From NCBI GenBank assembly GCA_019415645.1, contig DXYV01000003.1:82804-146803 (forward strand): a DNA stretch of 64,000 bases. Direction: 5' to 3'. The DNA is from Clostridiales bacterium (GTDB lineage: Bacteria > Bacillota > Clostridia > Oscillospirales > Oscillospiraceae). The notes under the pieces are model-generated. The model saw only the letters and a program-made list of their open reading frames with translations, was not told where the DNA came from and made no database searches. The position numbers were made by a program, and so were the translations under genes. This document shows, in pieces, positions 50,647 through 62,031 of the stretch (position 1 is its first letter; each line of letters opens with the position of its first letter).

Positions 50647-51376
50647 CAGACGGAATGCCGAGTGCGGCGCCGCCCCGGCGGAAACGCAGCTTGGAGAGAC
50701 CGGGGGCTATGGCTGGCTGGACGCCTATCTCAGCTCCTTTCCCGGTGTGGAGAAGGACTACAAGCTGGAGTGGCAGTGGCACCGCTATATGCTCCGGGGC
50801 AAGCTGTTTGCCGCGGTGTGCGCGCCGGGGCCCCAGTACCGGACTTACGGCGGACATGAACTGGTCAGCCTCAGCTGCGACCCCCGCATGGCGGAGCTGT
50901 GGCGGGCGGAATATCCCGAGGTGCTGCCGGGCTTCTATACGGAAAAAACCAGCTGGAACGCGGTCCTGCTGGACGGCGCGCTGCCCGGCGAGGCGCTGCA
51001 GGCCATGTGCGACCACGCCTGGCAGCGGGTGCTGGGCAAGCTGACCAAGAAGGCCCAGCGGGAGATTTTATCCGCCGAGCCGGAGCGCCGCTATCCCTGC
51101 CCCTGCTGCGGGCAGCTCACCTTCCCGGTCCCCAAGGAGGAGGCCATCGCCTATATCTGCCCCGTGTGCTTCTGGGAGAACGATGTGTTCGACCCGGGCG
51201 AGGACGCGCCCAGCGACGAGAACCGGGGCATGACGCTGCGCCAGGGCCGGGAACACTACCGGAAGTGGGGGGCTGTGCGGCCTGATCTCGTCCGCTATGC
51301 CCGGCCGCCCCGGCCGGAGGAGCGGCCGGACGCACCGGACACGGCGCAGAATATTATAACACAAACGGAAGGATAA
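50636..51376 (+). CDS. MmcQ/YjbR-like domain fused to a CPCC zinc-ribbon-like domain
   Basis: This 246-residue protein has residues about 30-140 ('VEKDYKLEWQWHRYMLRGKLFAAVC', 'HELVSLSCDPRMAELWRAEYPEVLPGFYTEKTSWNAVLLDG', 'ALQAMCDHAWQRVLGKL') that match the MmcQ/YjbR fold. Residues about 150-215 ('YPCPCCGQLTF', 'AYICPVCFWENDVFDPGEDAPSDENRGMTLRQGREHYRKWGA') match Cys-rich CPCC proteins. Both halves usually occur as separate small proteins. The likely start is TTG 50636, overlapping the previous gene by 11 bases with GGGAGGAGCGG upstream. The function of either domain is not established. Confidence 0.65.
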   Translation: MTDDRRNAECGAAPAETQLGETGGYGWLDAYLSSFPGVEKDYKLEWQWHRYMLRGKLFAAVCAPGPQYRTYGGHELVSLSCDPRMAELWRAEYPEVLPGFYTEKTSWNAVLLDGALPGEALQAMCDHAWQRVLGKLTKKAQREILSAEPERRYPCPCCGQLTFPVPKEEAIAYICPVCFWENDVFDPGEDAPSDENRGMTLRQGREHYRKWGAVRPDLVRYARPPRPEERPDAPDTAQNIITQTEG

Positions 51377-51391
51377 CCGAGGAATCTGACT

Positions 51392-54217
<2,826 letters not shown>

Positions 54218-54255
54218 GATTTGTCGTGCGCCTGACATAGAGAGCCCTCCGTGGA

Positions 54256-54285
54256 GGTGACTTTCTGCTCGCCCAGAAAGTCACC
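54256..54285 (+). terminator. hairpin 1 downstream of uvrA
   Basis: A 12-bp perfect stem GGTGACTTTCTG / CAGAAAGTCACC with a 6-base loop lies 39 bases after the uvrA stop, without a T-run. Confidence 0.55.
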
Positions 54286-54294
54286 AAAGAGGCG

Positions 54295-54328
54295 CTCAGG
54301 AGGGGGATTTCGTATTCCCCCTCCTGAG
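54295..54328 (+). terminator. hairpin 2 downstream of uvrA
   Basis: A 13-bp perfect stem CTCAGGAGGGGGA / TCCCCCTCCTGAG with an 8-base loop follows hairpin 1 directly. The lack of a T-run makes intrinsic termination uncertain. Confidence 0.5.
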
Positions 54329-54873
54329 AACCACCCCCCACCGACCAAACGCGTCGCCGCAAGCTGCATAGCGTTTGCTTCCGCCTAACGGGGAAAGCTC
54401 ACTTATTTCGCTGCGGCTCCTTTCCCAACGGAAACGGCCGTTTCCGTTGGGGGAGGACGAGCAACGAAGGGGAGCGGATGTTCGCCGAACAGGCGGACGG
54501 AGCGGACCGAAGTTTGTGAGGACGAGGCTGCGGCCCCCCCTTATTGGAAGTATCCCCCCAGGGGAGCGAAACTTGGGAGCTTCAGCGCCGAAATATTACC
54601 CGCAGGAGGAAGTGCCCAGGAGAACCGTGCAAAAGAACCCCCTCGGAGAGCGGAGGGGGGCATCCGGGGGGAACTGGTTCCCGCCCGGAAGGCGCGGCTC
54701 GGAGCCGCAGGCGACACATGCTCCGCAGAGCATGTCCGCGCCTTGTGTCCCCCTTTTCTCGCCTTCTTTTGGGTGGGGTACCCCGCACAGGCCCAGCGTC
54801 AGCGGGCTGTGTGGGGAGAGGAGCCGCAGCGGAGCGAGTGAGCCCACGCGCAGGCGCGAGGGCGAAGGATACG

Positions 54874-55063
54874 CAGCTTGCGGCGACGAGGAGATGCAAG
54901 AAAAGTACAAACATTTGGGGCACCCCGGCCGGGCCCAACAACGTGGGCCGGCTGGGGAAAGGCGGAGCGGCGGAATAAGCGAGCATTTGCCGTCAGGCGG
55001 ATGGGAACGATAGACAGCCTGCGGCGGCGAGGCGGGACAAGAAATGTACGAATACTTAGGGCA
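54874..55063. repeat. imperfect 49-bp direct repeat
   Basis: 54874-54922 and 55015-55063 align without gaps, with roughly four of five bases identical. In the plus frame both encode an 'ACG.E..QE.Y..LG' peptide. The second copy runs into the 3' end of the minus-strand gene at 55056. Confidence 0.6.
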
Positions 55064-55268
55064 GCTCGCCGCTGATCCCTACCCCGGTGCGCAGGCCGAG
55101 AAAAAAGGCGCGGGTGGACCAGAATTCCAGCGCCTTGGCATAATCCTGCTGCTCCTCGTGGGTCAAAATGCCCTCGATGAGCGAGGTGTAGAATTCGTAA
55201 TTTCCTTTTGGGCAGGCGTCCAAATAGGGCTTGATGTAGTGTTGATAGAGCCAGTGAGAGAAATCCAT
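55056..55268 (-). CDS. small uncharacterised protein divergent from an XRE regulator
   Basis: This 70-residue protein ('MDFSHWLYQHYIKPYLDACPKGNYEFYTSLIEGILTHEEQQDYAKALEFWSTRAFFLGLRTGVG') is helical, rich in aromatic residues and without a membrane segment. I chose the ATG at 55268 because AAGGAGG is 7 bases before it; the ATG two codons upstream touches that site. It shares its promoter region with the XRE regulator transcribed the other way, so it is a likely target of that regulator. No family recognised. Confidence 0.7.
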   Translation of the reverse strand: MDFSHWLYQHYIKPYLDACPKGNYEFYTSLIEGILTHEEQQDYAKALEFWSTRAFFLGLRTGVGISGELP

Positions 55269-55285
55269 AAACATGCCTCCTTACG

Positions 55286-55319
55286 TCATGTTTATTATAC
55301 ATGAAGTAAAACGTCATGT
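55286..55319. promoter_or_regulatory. triple half-site operator between the small gene and the XRE gene
   Basis: TCATGT (55286), ACATGA (55299) and TCATGT (55314) alternate in orientation and give two overlapping inverted repeats. A TATTAT -10-like box (55293-55298) lies between the first two. This arrangement fits autoregulation by an XRE dimer. Confidence 0.6.
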
Positions 55320-55357
55320 CAAGAAGGGCGGAACATTTTGTGGGAGAAACGATCATT

Positions 55358-55570
55358 ATGGGCGCCTTTGGGGCTCGGCTGAAAGAGCTCCGAAAGGAAA
55401 AAAAGAAAAAGCAGGCCGAAATGGCGGAACAGTTGGAGCTTACTGTGCGTCAATATCAACGGATGGAATATGGCGAGGTGAACGTCCCCTCCCTGACCCT
55501 GTGCGCCCTGGCCGACTATTTCGACGTCACCACCGACTACCTGCTGGGGCGCAGCGACCGGCGCGGCTGA
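55358..55570 (+). CDS. XRE-family helix-turn-helix regulator
   Basis: This is a compact repressor of about 70 residues: 'MGAFGARLKELRKEKKKKQAEMAEQLELTVRQYQRMEYGEVNVPSLTLCALADYFDVTTDYLLGRSDRRG'. The Cro/CI-type HTH fills the protein and ends with the usual 'FDVTTDYLLGRSD'. ATG 55358 has GGGAG upstream; ATG 55316 lies in the operator and has no site. It probably controls itself and the divergent small gene through the half-sites at 55286-55319. Confidence 0.9.
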   Translation: MGAFGARLKELRKEKKKKQAEMAEQLELTVRQYQRMEYGEVNVPSLTLCALADYFDVTTDYLLGRSDRRG

Positions 55571-55599
55571 GCGCGCCATCCTGAAGGAGCGTTTTTTCT

Positions 55600-56088
55600 T
55601 TGGAAGCGATACAACTTTGGTTTACCAGTAATCCGGTGGGGGAATGGATCTACACCGCGCTGTTTTCCATGCTGCCCATTGTGGAGCTGCGTGGCGGAAT
55701 CCCCTTCGGCGTGAGCCTGGGGCTGGAGGTCTGGCCCGCTTTTTTGGCCGCCGTAGTGGGCAACATGATTCCCGTCCCCTTCATTATTGTATTCATCCGG
55801 CGCATTTTCAAGTGGATGCGCGCCCACAACCGCCGGCTGGGCGAGCTGGCGGACTGGCTGGAGCGCAAGGCCCACCTGAAGGGGCAGAAGGTGACCAGGT
55901 ATAAGTACCTGGGCCTGCTGATTTTTGTGGCCATCCCCCTTCCCGGCACCGGTGCCTGGACCGGCGCGCTTATCGCCGCCTTTTTGGATATGCGGCTGCG
56001 GCAGGCGGTGCCCTCCATTTTCGGAGGCGTGCTGGTGGCGGGGCTGCTGATCTCTATTCTGACCTTCGGCGTTACCTCCCTGTTTTAA
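55600..56088 (+). CDS. small multi-drug export family protein
   Basis: This 162-residue membrane protein has 'LPIVELRGGIPFGVSLGLEVWPAFLAAVVGNMIPVPFIIVFIRRIFKW' and 'GLLIFVAIPLPGTGAWTGALIAAFLDM', the two conserved blocks of the COG2426/Sm_multidrug_ex family. The real substrates are unproven. It starts at TTG 55600 behind AAGGAGC, 30 bases after the XRE stop. Confidence 0.82.
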   Translation: MEAIQLWFTSNPVGEWIYTALFSMLPIVELRGGIPFGVSLGLEVWPAFLAAVVGNMIPVPFIIVFIRRIFKWMRAHNRRLGELADWLERKAHLKGQKVTRYKYLGLLIFVAIPLPGTGAWTGALIAAFLDMRLRQAVPSIFGGVLVAGLLISILTFGVTSLF

Positions 56089-56142
56089 GCGGGCGCACCC
56101 ATCTCCCCCTGTCTGCATAGGATGGGCCATGGAGGTGGGCAT

Positions 56143-56502
56143 ATGCTGATCGCATGTCTGGAGGTCCTGCTGGCGGTTTTGGCGGCCATCGGCCTGATGG
56201 CCGTGGGCTGGCTGGCGTTTGGACGGCTGATTCTCCCCCTGGGCAACGAGGAGGCCCGCACCTTCGCCGTGGTGGAGGCCAGGGGAGACGGCGGCGGACT
56301 GGAGCAGACCGTACACGGTCTGCTGTGGCTGCGGCGGGGGGATTTGTGGCGGTACCGCATCATCATCGTGGACTGCGGCCTGGAGGAGCGCGGGCAGAAG
56401 ATCGCCCGCTACCTGAGCCGGGACCACGACCAGGTGGTGGTGTGCAACCGGGAGGACCTGGCGCGGCTGCTGGCAGACCGCCCCAGCGGAGCGGAAACAT
56501 GA
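56143..56502 (+). CDS. membrane-anchored uncharacterised protein
   Basis: This 119-residue protein has one N-terminal membrane helix ('LIACLEVLLAVLAAIGLMAVGWLAF') and a cytoplasmic alpha/beta domain of about 85 residues ('TFAVVEARGDGGGLEQTVHGLLWLRRGDLWRYRIIIVDCGLEERGQKIARYLSRDHDQVVVCNREDL'). The pattern of a short glycosyltransferase-like Rossmann strand ('IIIVDCGL') recurs in proteins next to recD2 in related bacteria, but I do not recognise a named family. GGAGGTG precedes ATG 56143; recD2 follows 24 bases later. Confidence 0.65.
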   Translation: MLIACLEVLLAVLAAIGLMAVGWLAFGRLILPLGNEEARTFAVVEARGDGGGLEQTVHGLLWLRRGDLWRYRIIIVDCGLEERGQKIARYLSRDHDQVVVCNREDLARLLADRPSGAET

Positions 56503-56526
56503 TAGGACCGGAGAGTGGAAAGGCCA

Positions 56527-58764
56527 ATGACGCAAGCGCAGACACAGCATAATGAGATCGCGGGCAGCGTGACCGCCGTCCTGTTCCGAAACGAGGAGAA
56601 CGGCTACACCGTGCTTCGGCTGGACACCGAGGAGCGGGGGGAGATCACCGTGGTGGGCTGTATGCCCGGCGTGGCCCCCGGCGAGACGCTGGAACTCCAG
56701 GGGAGCTGGGGGCGGCACGCTGCCTACGGCGAGCAGTTCAAGGCCGAGGTGGTCGTCCGGCGGATGCCGGTGGGCGTCAAGGCGGTGTTTGAATTTCTCT
56801 CCTCCGGCGCCGTCAAGGGAATTGGCGCGGCTACCGCCCGCCGTCTGGTGGACAAATTCGGCGGCGAGGCTCTGACCATTTTGGAGGAGACGCCGGAGCG
56901 GCTGAGCGAGCTGCCCGGCATCTCGCCCAAGCGGGCCAGGACCATCGGCGAGGCATTCCGGCAGCAGATGGGGATGCGCCGCCTGCTGGATTTCCTCAGC
57001 GGGCACGGCCTGCCCCTCCAGGCGGCCATGCCTCTGTACCGCCGGTTTGGGGACCGGGCGCTGGACGTGCTGCGGGAGAGCCCCTACCTGCTGGTGGATC
57101 CTGATCTGGGGGTGTCCTTCTCGGCGGCCGACGCGCTGGCCCTGGAGCTGGGCATGGAGGGCGACGACCCACAGCGGGTGGAGGCGGCGGTGCTCTTTGA
57201 GCTCTCCCATAACGCAGGCAATGGCCACACCTTTATCCCCCGGGCGAAGCTGGCGGCCGCCACCGCCACGCTGCTGTCCATCGAGACCGAGCCGGTGGAG
57301 GACGGAATCGAGGCCCTGACCGAACGGGGCGAGATCGTGCGGGAGGAGATCGCCGGACAGGAGGCCTGCTATCTGGCCGACCTGTACTATGCGGAGGAGT
57401 ATGTAGCCCTGCGTCTGGCGGAGATGAGCCAGCTGGAGATTTCCGATACCCGGGGGCTGGACAGGCTCATTGCCCGGCTGGAGAAGGAGCAGGGCATCAC
57501 CTACGCCGCCCAGCAGCGGCAGGCGGTGGAGCTGGCGGCCCAGCGGCAGGTCATTCTGATCACCGGCGGGCCGGGCACCGGCAAGACCACCTGCCTGCGG
57601 GGGGTGCTGGCCCTGTTTGAGGCCCTGGGGCTGGAGACCGCCCTGGCCGCTCCCACGGGCCGGGCGGCCAAGCGGCTCAGCGAGGCCACGGGAGGCGACG
57701 CGCGCACCATCCACCGCCTGCTGGAGACCAAGCTGGACCCGGCCACCGGAAAGCTGGCCTTTACCCACAACCAGAGTGACCCGCTGCCCGCCGACGCCGT
57801 CATTGTGGACGAGACCTCCATGGTGGACATCACGCTGATGTCGGCGCTGCTGTCCGCCCTGCGGGGGGACTGCCGGCTGGTGCTGGTGGGCGACCCGGAC
57901 CAGCTGCCCTCCGTGGGGCCGGGCAATCTGCTGTCCGACCTGCTGCGCAGCGGCCGGGTGCCGGCGGTGCGGCTGACCGAGATATTCCGGCAGGCCCAGG
58001 AGAGCGCCATCGTCATGAACGCCCACCTGGTCAATCAGGGACAGGTGCCCGACCTGCTGGACAACAGCAGGGACTTTTTCTGCCTGCGCCGGTATGACAG
58101 CGCACGGGCGGTGGATACGGTGGTGGAGCTGTGCAAGACCCGCCTGCCCAAGAACATGGGCATCCCCACGGAGCAGATTCAGGTCCTGACCCCCACCCGG
58201 AAGCGGGGCGGCGGCACCGCCGCCCTCAACCGGGCCATTCAGGCGGCGGTCAATCCCCCGGATGAACGCAAGGGGGAGCGGGCCTTCGGCGAGTACGTCT
58301 TCCGACTGGGGGACCGGGTGATGCAGACCCGGAATAACTATGATGTGTTTTGGGAGGACCCCCGGACGGGGGAGCAGGACCTGGGCGTGTTCAACGGAGA
58401 CATTGGCGTGATCGAGGGCGTCAACGTGGGCGACGCGGCGCTGGTGGTGAATTTTGAGGGACGTATCGTGCAGTATACCGCGGACATGCTCAACGAGCTG
58501 GAGCCCGCCTATGCCATCACGGTCCACAAAGCCCAGGGCAGCGAGTACCGGGCGGTGATTCTGGTGGTCAGCGAGGTGCCGCAAAATCTGCTGACCCGCG
58601 GCGTGCTCTATACGGCCATTACCCGGGCCCGGGAGCTGCTGATTCTGGTGGGGGACGACCGGGCGGTGGCCCAGATGATCGCCAACAACAAGCAGACCCG
58701 GCGGTACAGCGGCCTGCGCGCCCGGCTGACCAGAAGCGCTGAGCCGTCGCGCACAGCGGGCTAA
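56527..58764 (+). CDS. recD2: ATP-dependent RecD2-type DNA helicase
   Basis: This 745-residue helicase has an N-terminal OB-like part, then helix-hairpin-helix motifs ('GIGAATARRLVDKFGGEALTILEETPERLSELPGISPKRARTI', about 98-140), typical of RecD2 and absent from RecBCD-type RecD. Walker A 'GGPGTGKTTC' (about 347), 'VDETSMVD', 'LVGDPDQLPSVGPGNLLSDLL' and the SH3-like/2B 'AITVHKAQGSEY' (about 660) complete superfamily 1B. It unwinds 5'-tailed duplexes in DNA repair. ATG 56527 is preferred, but GTG 56515 in frame is possible as both sites are weak. Confidence 0.94.
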   Translation: MTQAQTQHNEIAGSVTAVLFRNEENGYTVLRLDTEERGEITVVGCMPGVAPGETLELQGSWGRHAAYGEQFKAEVVVRRMPVGVKAVFEFLSSGAVKGIGAATARRLVDKFGGEALTILEETPERLSELPGISPKRARTIGEAFRQQMGMRRLLDFLSGHGLPLQAAMPLYRRFGDRALDVLRESPYLLVDPDLGVSFSAADALALELGMEGDDPQRVEAAVLFELSHNAGNGHTFIPRAKLAAATATLLSIETEPVEDGIEALTERGEIVREEIAGQEACYLADLYYAEEYVALRLAEMSQLEISDTRGLDRLIARLEKEQGITYAAQQRQAVELAAQRQVILITGGPGTGKTTCLRGVLALFEALGLETALAAPTGRAAKRLSEATGGDARTIHRLLETKLDPATGKLAFTHNQSDPLPADAVIVDETSMVDITLMSALLSALRGDCRLVLVGDPDQLPSVGPGNLLSDLLRSGRVPAVRLTEIFRQAQESAIVMNAHLVNQGQVPDLLDNSRDFFCLRRYDSARAVDTVVELCKTRLPKNMGIPTEQIQVLTPTRKRGGGTAALNRAIQAAVNPPDERKGERAFGEYVFRLGDRVMQTRNNYDVFWEDPRTGEQDLGVFNGDIGVIEGVNVGDAALVVNFEGRIVQYTADMLNELEPAYAITVHKAQGSEYRAVILVVSEVPQNLLTRGVLYTAITRARELLILVGDDRAVAQMIANNKQTRRYSGLRARLTRSAEPSRTAG

Positions 58765-58936
58765 GACGCGGAGCGGAACAAACGGACCGAAGGCCCGTAA
58801 GGCCCGCAGGCCGCCTTTCGGAGCGCAACCGCCGCACAGCGGCGGCACTTAGCGCGAAGATCGGCCCCTACAAGAAACGCCAGGTCAGACGAATCGGTTT
58901 TCCCGGACTCCATCCGCCTGCATTTTGGAAAAACGG

Positions 58937-58983
58937 AAAAAGGACGGACACCGTCTGTTCAAACAGGCGGCGTCCGTCCTTTT
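58937..58983. terminator. bidirectional terminator between recD2 and the ABC operon
   Basis: AAAAGGACGGAC pairs with GTCCGTCCTTTT across an inner, imperfect stem (CCGTCTGTT / AACAGGCGG). The two genes converge on it, and both strands end in a T-run. Confidence 0.8.
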
Positions 58984-59001
58984 GGTTTGGTGAGGGAAGG
59001 T

Positions 59002-59973
59002 TCAGGCGGGAATATCCTCGTGGTGATATTCCTTTTTCATCTTGGCGACGACCTTTGCCAGCTTCTTGGTGCTGTAACTGCCCACGCCGCCCTTGAGCCG
59101 GGGGTCCAGCAGGTCGCGGACCGCGTCGCCGAACATGGTGGCGCCAAAGCACATCAGGGCAATGCAAAGACCGGGGTAAATGGCCAAAGCCGGGAAAATA
59201 TACATGTTGGCCCTGCCCTGGTTGGTGATCATGTAGCCCCAGCTGGGCGTGCCGGGGTCCACGCCGAAGCCCAGGAAGTTCATGGAGGCCTCCATCAGGA
59301 TGACGCCGCCCAGGCTGCTGGCCGCATTGGTGATGATAATGGGCAGAATGTTGGGAATGACATGCTTGATGGTCTTCCAGAGGATCCCCGCGCCCAGCAG
59401 GCCGGAGGAGCGCACATAGCCGCTGTCCTTCACCGAGATGGCGGCCGAGCGCATCATACGGGAGCCGTTGATTCCGCTGGGGACCGACAGGGCGAAGATC
59501 AGCTGCGGCATACCGGTGCCCAGCATATTCATCAGAAGCAGCAGGATGAGCATGGAGGGAATGCACTGCCAGGCGTCCACGAAACGCTGCACGACCAGGT
59601 CGAATTTTCCACCGATGACAGCGCTGAAGGTGCCGATGATGACCGAGATGATCACCGACAGCAGCGTGCAGCACAGGCCGAGGATGGCAGAGGTGCGGGC
59701 GCCGTAGATCAGGTAGGAGAGCACGTCCCGGCCCAGATTGTCGGTGCCCAGCAGATGCGCGGCGGACGGCCCCTGGAGCTTGGCGAGAATGTCCATCTGC
59801 ATCTGCCCGTTGACCATGGGATAGGGCGCAATCACATCGGCCAACACGGCGATCAGCAGGAATGCGATGAGAATGATCAGTCCCACGCCGCCCATCTTTT
59901 TCTTGGTGAAGAGCTCATGGAAGAACCCATTCTTTTGCAGGGTTGGCCCCTTTTTCGATTTCGTTTTGCTCAT
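59002..59973 (-). CDS. peptide ABC transporter permease (DppC-like), last gene of the minus operon
   Basis: This is a 323-residue permease. The OppC N-terminal part 'FFHELFTKKKMGGVGLIILIAFLLIAVLADVIAPYP' is followed by 'GPSAAHLLGTDNLGRDVLSYLIYGARTSAILG', a coupling loop 'GYVRSSGLLGAGILWKTIKHVIPNI' and 'FGDAVRDLLDPRLKG'. It forms the channel with the 59986 protein. The Lys-rich C-terminal tail ('STKKLAKVVAKMKKEYHHEDIPA') is longer than usual. It starts 12 bases after the DppB stop. Confidence 0.93.
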   Translation of the reverse strand: MSKTKSKKGPTLQKNGFFHELFTKKKMGGVGLIILIAFLLIAVLADVIAPYPMVNGQMQMDILAKLQGPSAAHLLGTDNLGRDVLSYLIYGARTSAILGLCCTLLSVIISVIIGTFSAVIGGKFDLVVQRFVDAWQCIPSMLILLLLMNMLGTGMPQLIFALSVPSGINGSRMMRSAAISVKDSGYVRSSGLLGAGILWKTIKHVIPNILPIIITNAASSLGGVILMEASMNFLGFGVDPGTPSWGYMITNQGRANMYIFPALAIYPGLCIALMCFGATMFGDAVRDLLDPRLKGGVGSYSTKKLAKVVAKMKKEYHHEDIPA

Positions 59974-59985
59974 GATACACCCTCC

Positions 59986-60939
59986 TCAGTCCAGCGACAC
60001 CCGGGGATCGATCCACTTGTAGCAGATATCCACCAGAAGGTTGATGAACATAACAAAGATGGCCAAAATCAGCACACAGCCCTGAACGATGGGGTAATCC
60101 CGGTTGTTCAGCGCGCTGACCAGCAGAGAGCCGACGCCGGGCACATTGAAGATATTTTCCATAATGACGTTGCCGCCCAGCAGCATGGCGATGTTGCCGC
60201 CGATCATGGTGATGACCGGAATCAGGGCGTTGCGGAAAGCGTGGCCGAACAGAACGGTGCGTTCGCCTACGCCTTTGGACCAGGCGGTGCGGATGTAGTC
60301 CTGGCGCATGACCTCCAGTGTCATGGTACGCACCATGCGAATCTGCATGCCCGCCTGGCCGATGGCGCTGAGCAGGGAGGGAATGAGGAACATACGCATG
60401 TTTTCTCCGAAGTTTTCAAAGATGCTCACATAATTCATGGGCGGCGAGTAGCCCCACCACAGGCTGGGATAGATCAGTACGAGGGTCGCCACCCAGAAGA
60501 TGGGCAGCGAAACCAGCACCGTGGACAGCCCCCGGATGGTGTAGTCGCCGATGGAGTCCTGACGGGCGGCGCAGTACAGACCGGTGGGAATGGAGATGAG
60601 CAGGCTGAAGAACAGGGACATGACGCCCAGCTGGATCGTGGCGGGGAGCTGCTGCTTGAGCAGGTCGATGACCGGCATGTACTGGAAGTAGGAATCCCCC
60701 AGGTCGCCCCGCAGAATGTCGGCCAGCCAGATAAAGAACTGCTGGACCGCGGGCTTATCCAGCCCCAGCATGGCCTCCACCTTGGCCTCGTCCACGGCCT
60801 GGCCCTGGGCCGACAGTTTGTTGACCACCACATCTACCGCGTCGCCCGGCACCATGCGCATCAGGGCAAACACGATGACGCAGACGATCAGGATGGTTGG
60901 AATGAGCAGCAGCACACGTTTTACGATATATTTTCCCAT
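59986..60939 (-). CDS. peptide ABC transporter permease (DppB-like)
   Basis: This 317-residue permease begins with the typical 'MGKYIVKRVLLLIPTILIVCVIVFALMRMVPGDAVDV'. Its coupling loop is 'DYIRTAWSKGVGERTVLFGHAFRNALIPVITMI' and it ends with 'DICYKWIDPRVSLD'. It partners with the DppC-like protein. It lies 12 bases downstream of the DppF-like stop behind GAGGAGG-type sequence. Confidence 0.94.
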   Translation of the reverse strand: MGKYIVKRVLLLIPTILIVCVIVFALMRMVPGDAVDVVVNKLSAQGQAVDEAKVEAMLGLDKPAVQQFFIWLADILRGDLGDSYFQYMPVIDLLKQQLPATIQLGVMSLFFSLLISIPTGLYCAARQDSIGDYTIRGLSTVLVSLPIFWVATLVLIYPSLWWGYSPPMNYVSIFENFGENMRMFLIPSLLSAIGQAGMQIRMVRTMTLEVMRQDYIRTAWSKGVGERTVLFGHAFRNALIPVITMIGGNIAMLLGGNVIMENIFNVPGVGSLLVSALNNRDYPIVQGCVLILAIFVMFINLLVDICYKWIDPRVSLD

Positions 60940-60951
60940 AGTGAGCCTCCT

Positions 60952-62031
60952 CTAGCTTCCGGATACCCGATGGCAGGCCACCAGATGGTGGTTTCCCACA
61001 TCCACCATCGCGGGCTCCTCCTCCATACAGCGGCGGTCGGCGTAAGGACAGCGGGTGCAGAAATTGCAGCCTTTGGGCGGGTTGATGGGACTTGGAATTT
61101 CGCCTTGCAGCATGATTCGCTCCCGGGTCCGGTCCACGATGGGGTCGGGGATGGGCGCGGCGGAGATCAGCGCCTGGGTGTAGGGGTGGAGCGGGTGCTC
61201 GTACAGCTCGTCGCTGTCGGTCAGCTCCATGATCTTGCCCAGATAGAGCACGGCCACGTTGTCGCTGATGTAGCGGACCACGGACAAATCGTGGCCGATG
61301 AAGATGTAGGTCAGCCCCAGTTCCTGCTGGAGCTTCATCATCAGGCCCACCACCTGGGCCTGGATAGACACGTCCAGGGCGGAGACGATCTCATCGCAGA
61401 CGATAAAGCTCGGCTCCAGCGCCAAGGCCCGGGCGATGGAGATGCGCTGGCGCTGGCCGCCGGAAAACTCGTGGGGGTAGCGCTCGGCAAACTTGGGATT
61501 CAGACCCACCATCATCAGCATCCGGTCCACCAGATCGTGGTGTTCCTGGGGCGTGCCGGGCAGCTTCTGAATGCGCACGCCCTCCATGATGATGTCCCGG
61601 ATGGTCACACGGGGGTCCAGGGAGGAGAAGGGGTCCTGGGTGATCATCTGGAGCTCCTTGCGCAGATGGCGCAGCTCATTTTTTGGCAGGCGGCTGATGT
61701 CGCGGCCATTGAAGCAGATGGTGCCGTCAGTGATGTCATAGTTGCGCATGACGCAGTTGCCCACCGTGGATTTCCCGGAGCCGGATTCGCCCACGATTCC
61801 CAGGGTCTGCCCCTTACGCACGGAGAAGGAGACATCGTCCACCGCCTTCACGGCGCCCACCTGCCGCTTGAGCAGACCCTTGGTGACCGGGAAATACATC
61901 TTCAGGTGGTCCACAGTCAGGATCGTGTCTGCGGTTTGGTCAGATACCGGCGTCTGGTTCTGGATGTCCCAGTCCAAGACCTTGGTGATCTGCTCGCTGA
62001 TGGGCATTTCCGGGGTGGTATGCGCGCTCAT
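60952..62031 (-). CDS. peptide ABC transporter ATPase (DppF/OppF-like)
   Basis: This 359-residue ATPase has Walker A 'GESGSGKST', Q-loop 'ITQDPFSSLDP', signature 'SGGQRQR', Walker B 'FIVCDEIVSALD' and the C-terminal Cys-rich segment 'CNFCTRCPYADRRCMEE'. The Glu in the DE.VSALD motif is kept, though Pro of DEP is Ile. I use the ATG at 62031 because AAAGGAGG precedes it; it overlaps the DppD stop by 4 bases. Confidence 0.93.
   Translation of the reverse strand: MSAHTTPEMPISEQITKVLDWDIQNQTPVSDQTADTILTVDHLKMYFPVTKGLLKRQVGAVKAVDDVSFSVRKGQTLGIVGESGSGKSTVGNCVMRNYDITDGTICFNGRDISRLPKNELRHLRKELQMITQDPFSSLDPRVTIRDIIMEGVRIQKLPGTPQEHHDLVDRMLMMVGLNPKFAERYPHEFSGGQRQRISIARALALEPSFIVCDEIVSALDVSIQAQVVGLMMKLQQELGLTYIFIGHDLSVVRYISDNVAVLYLGKIMELTDSDELYEHPLHPYTQALISAAPIPDPIVDRTRERIMLQGEIPSPINPPKGCNFCTRCPYADRRCMEEEPAMVDVGNHHLVACHRVSGS

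Larger units (their letters stand above)
54218..55055. other. long intergenic region with hairpins and repeats after uvrA
   Basis: These 838 bases hold two terminator hairpins, the second copy of the dispersed repeat (54663-54731) and a 49-bp direct repeat (54874-54922, 55015-55063). The longest open frame (54375-55013) is Arg/Gly-rich low-complexity sequence without a ribosome-binding site, and I do not call it. Confidence 0.6.

Noticed and set aside
54375..55013. A 212-codon open frame after uvrA
   Set aside because: Arg/Gly/Pro-rich low-complexity product, no ribosome-binding site, and the region is made of hairpins and repeats.
55537..58848. A 1103-codon open frame on the minus strand
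   Set aside because: It runs opposite recD2 and two further supported genes; the Gln/His/Gly-rich product has no family features.
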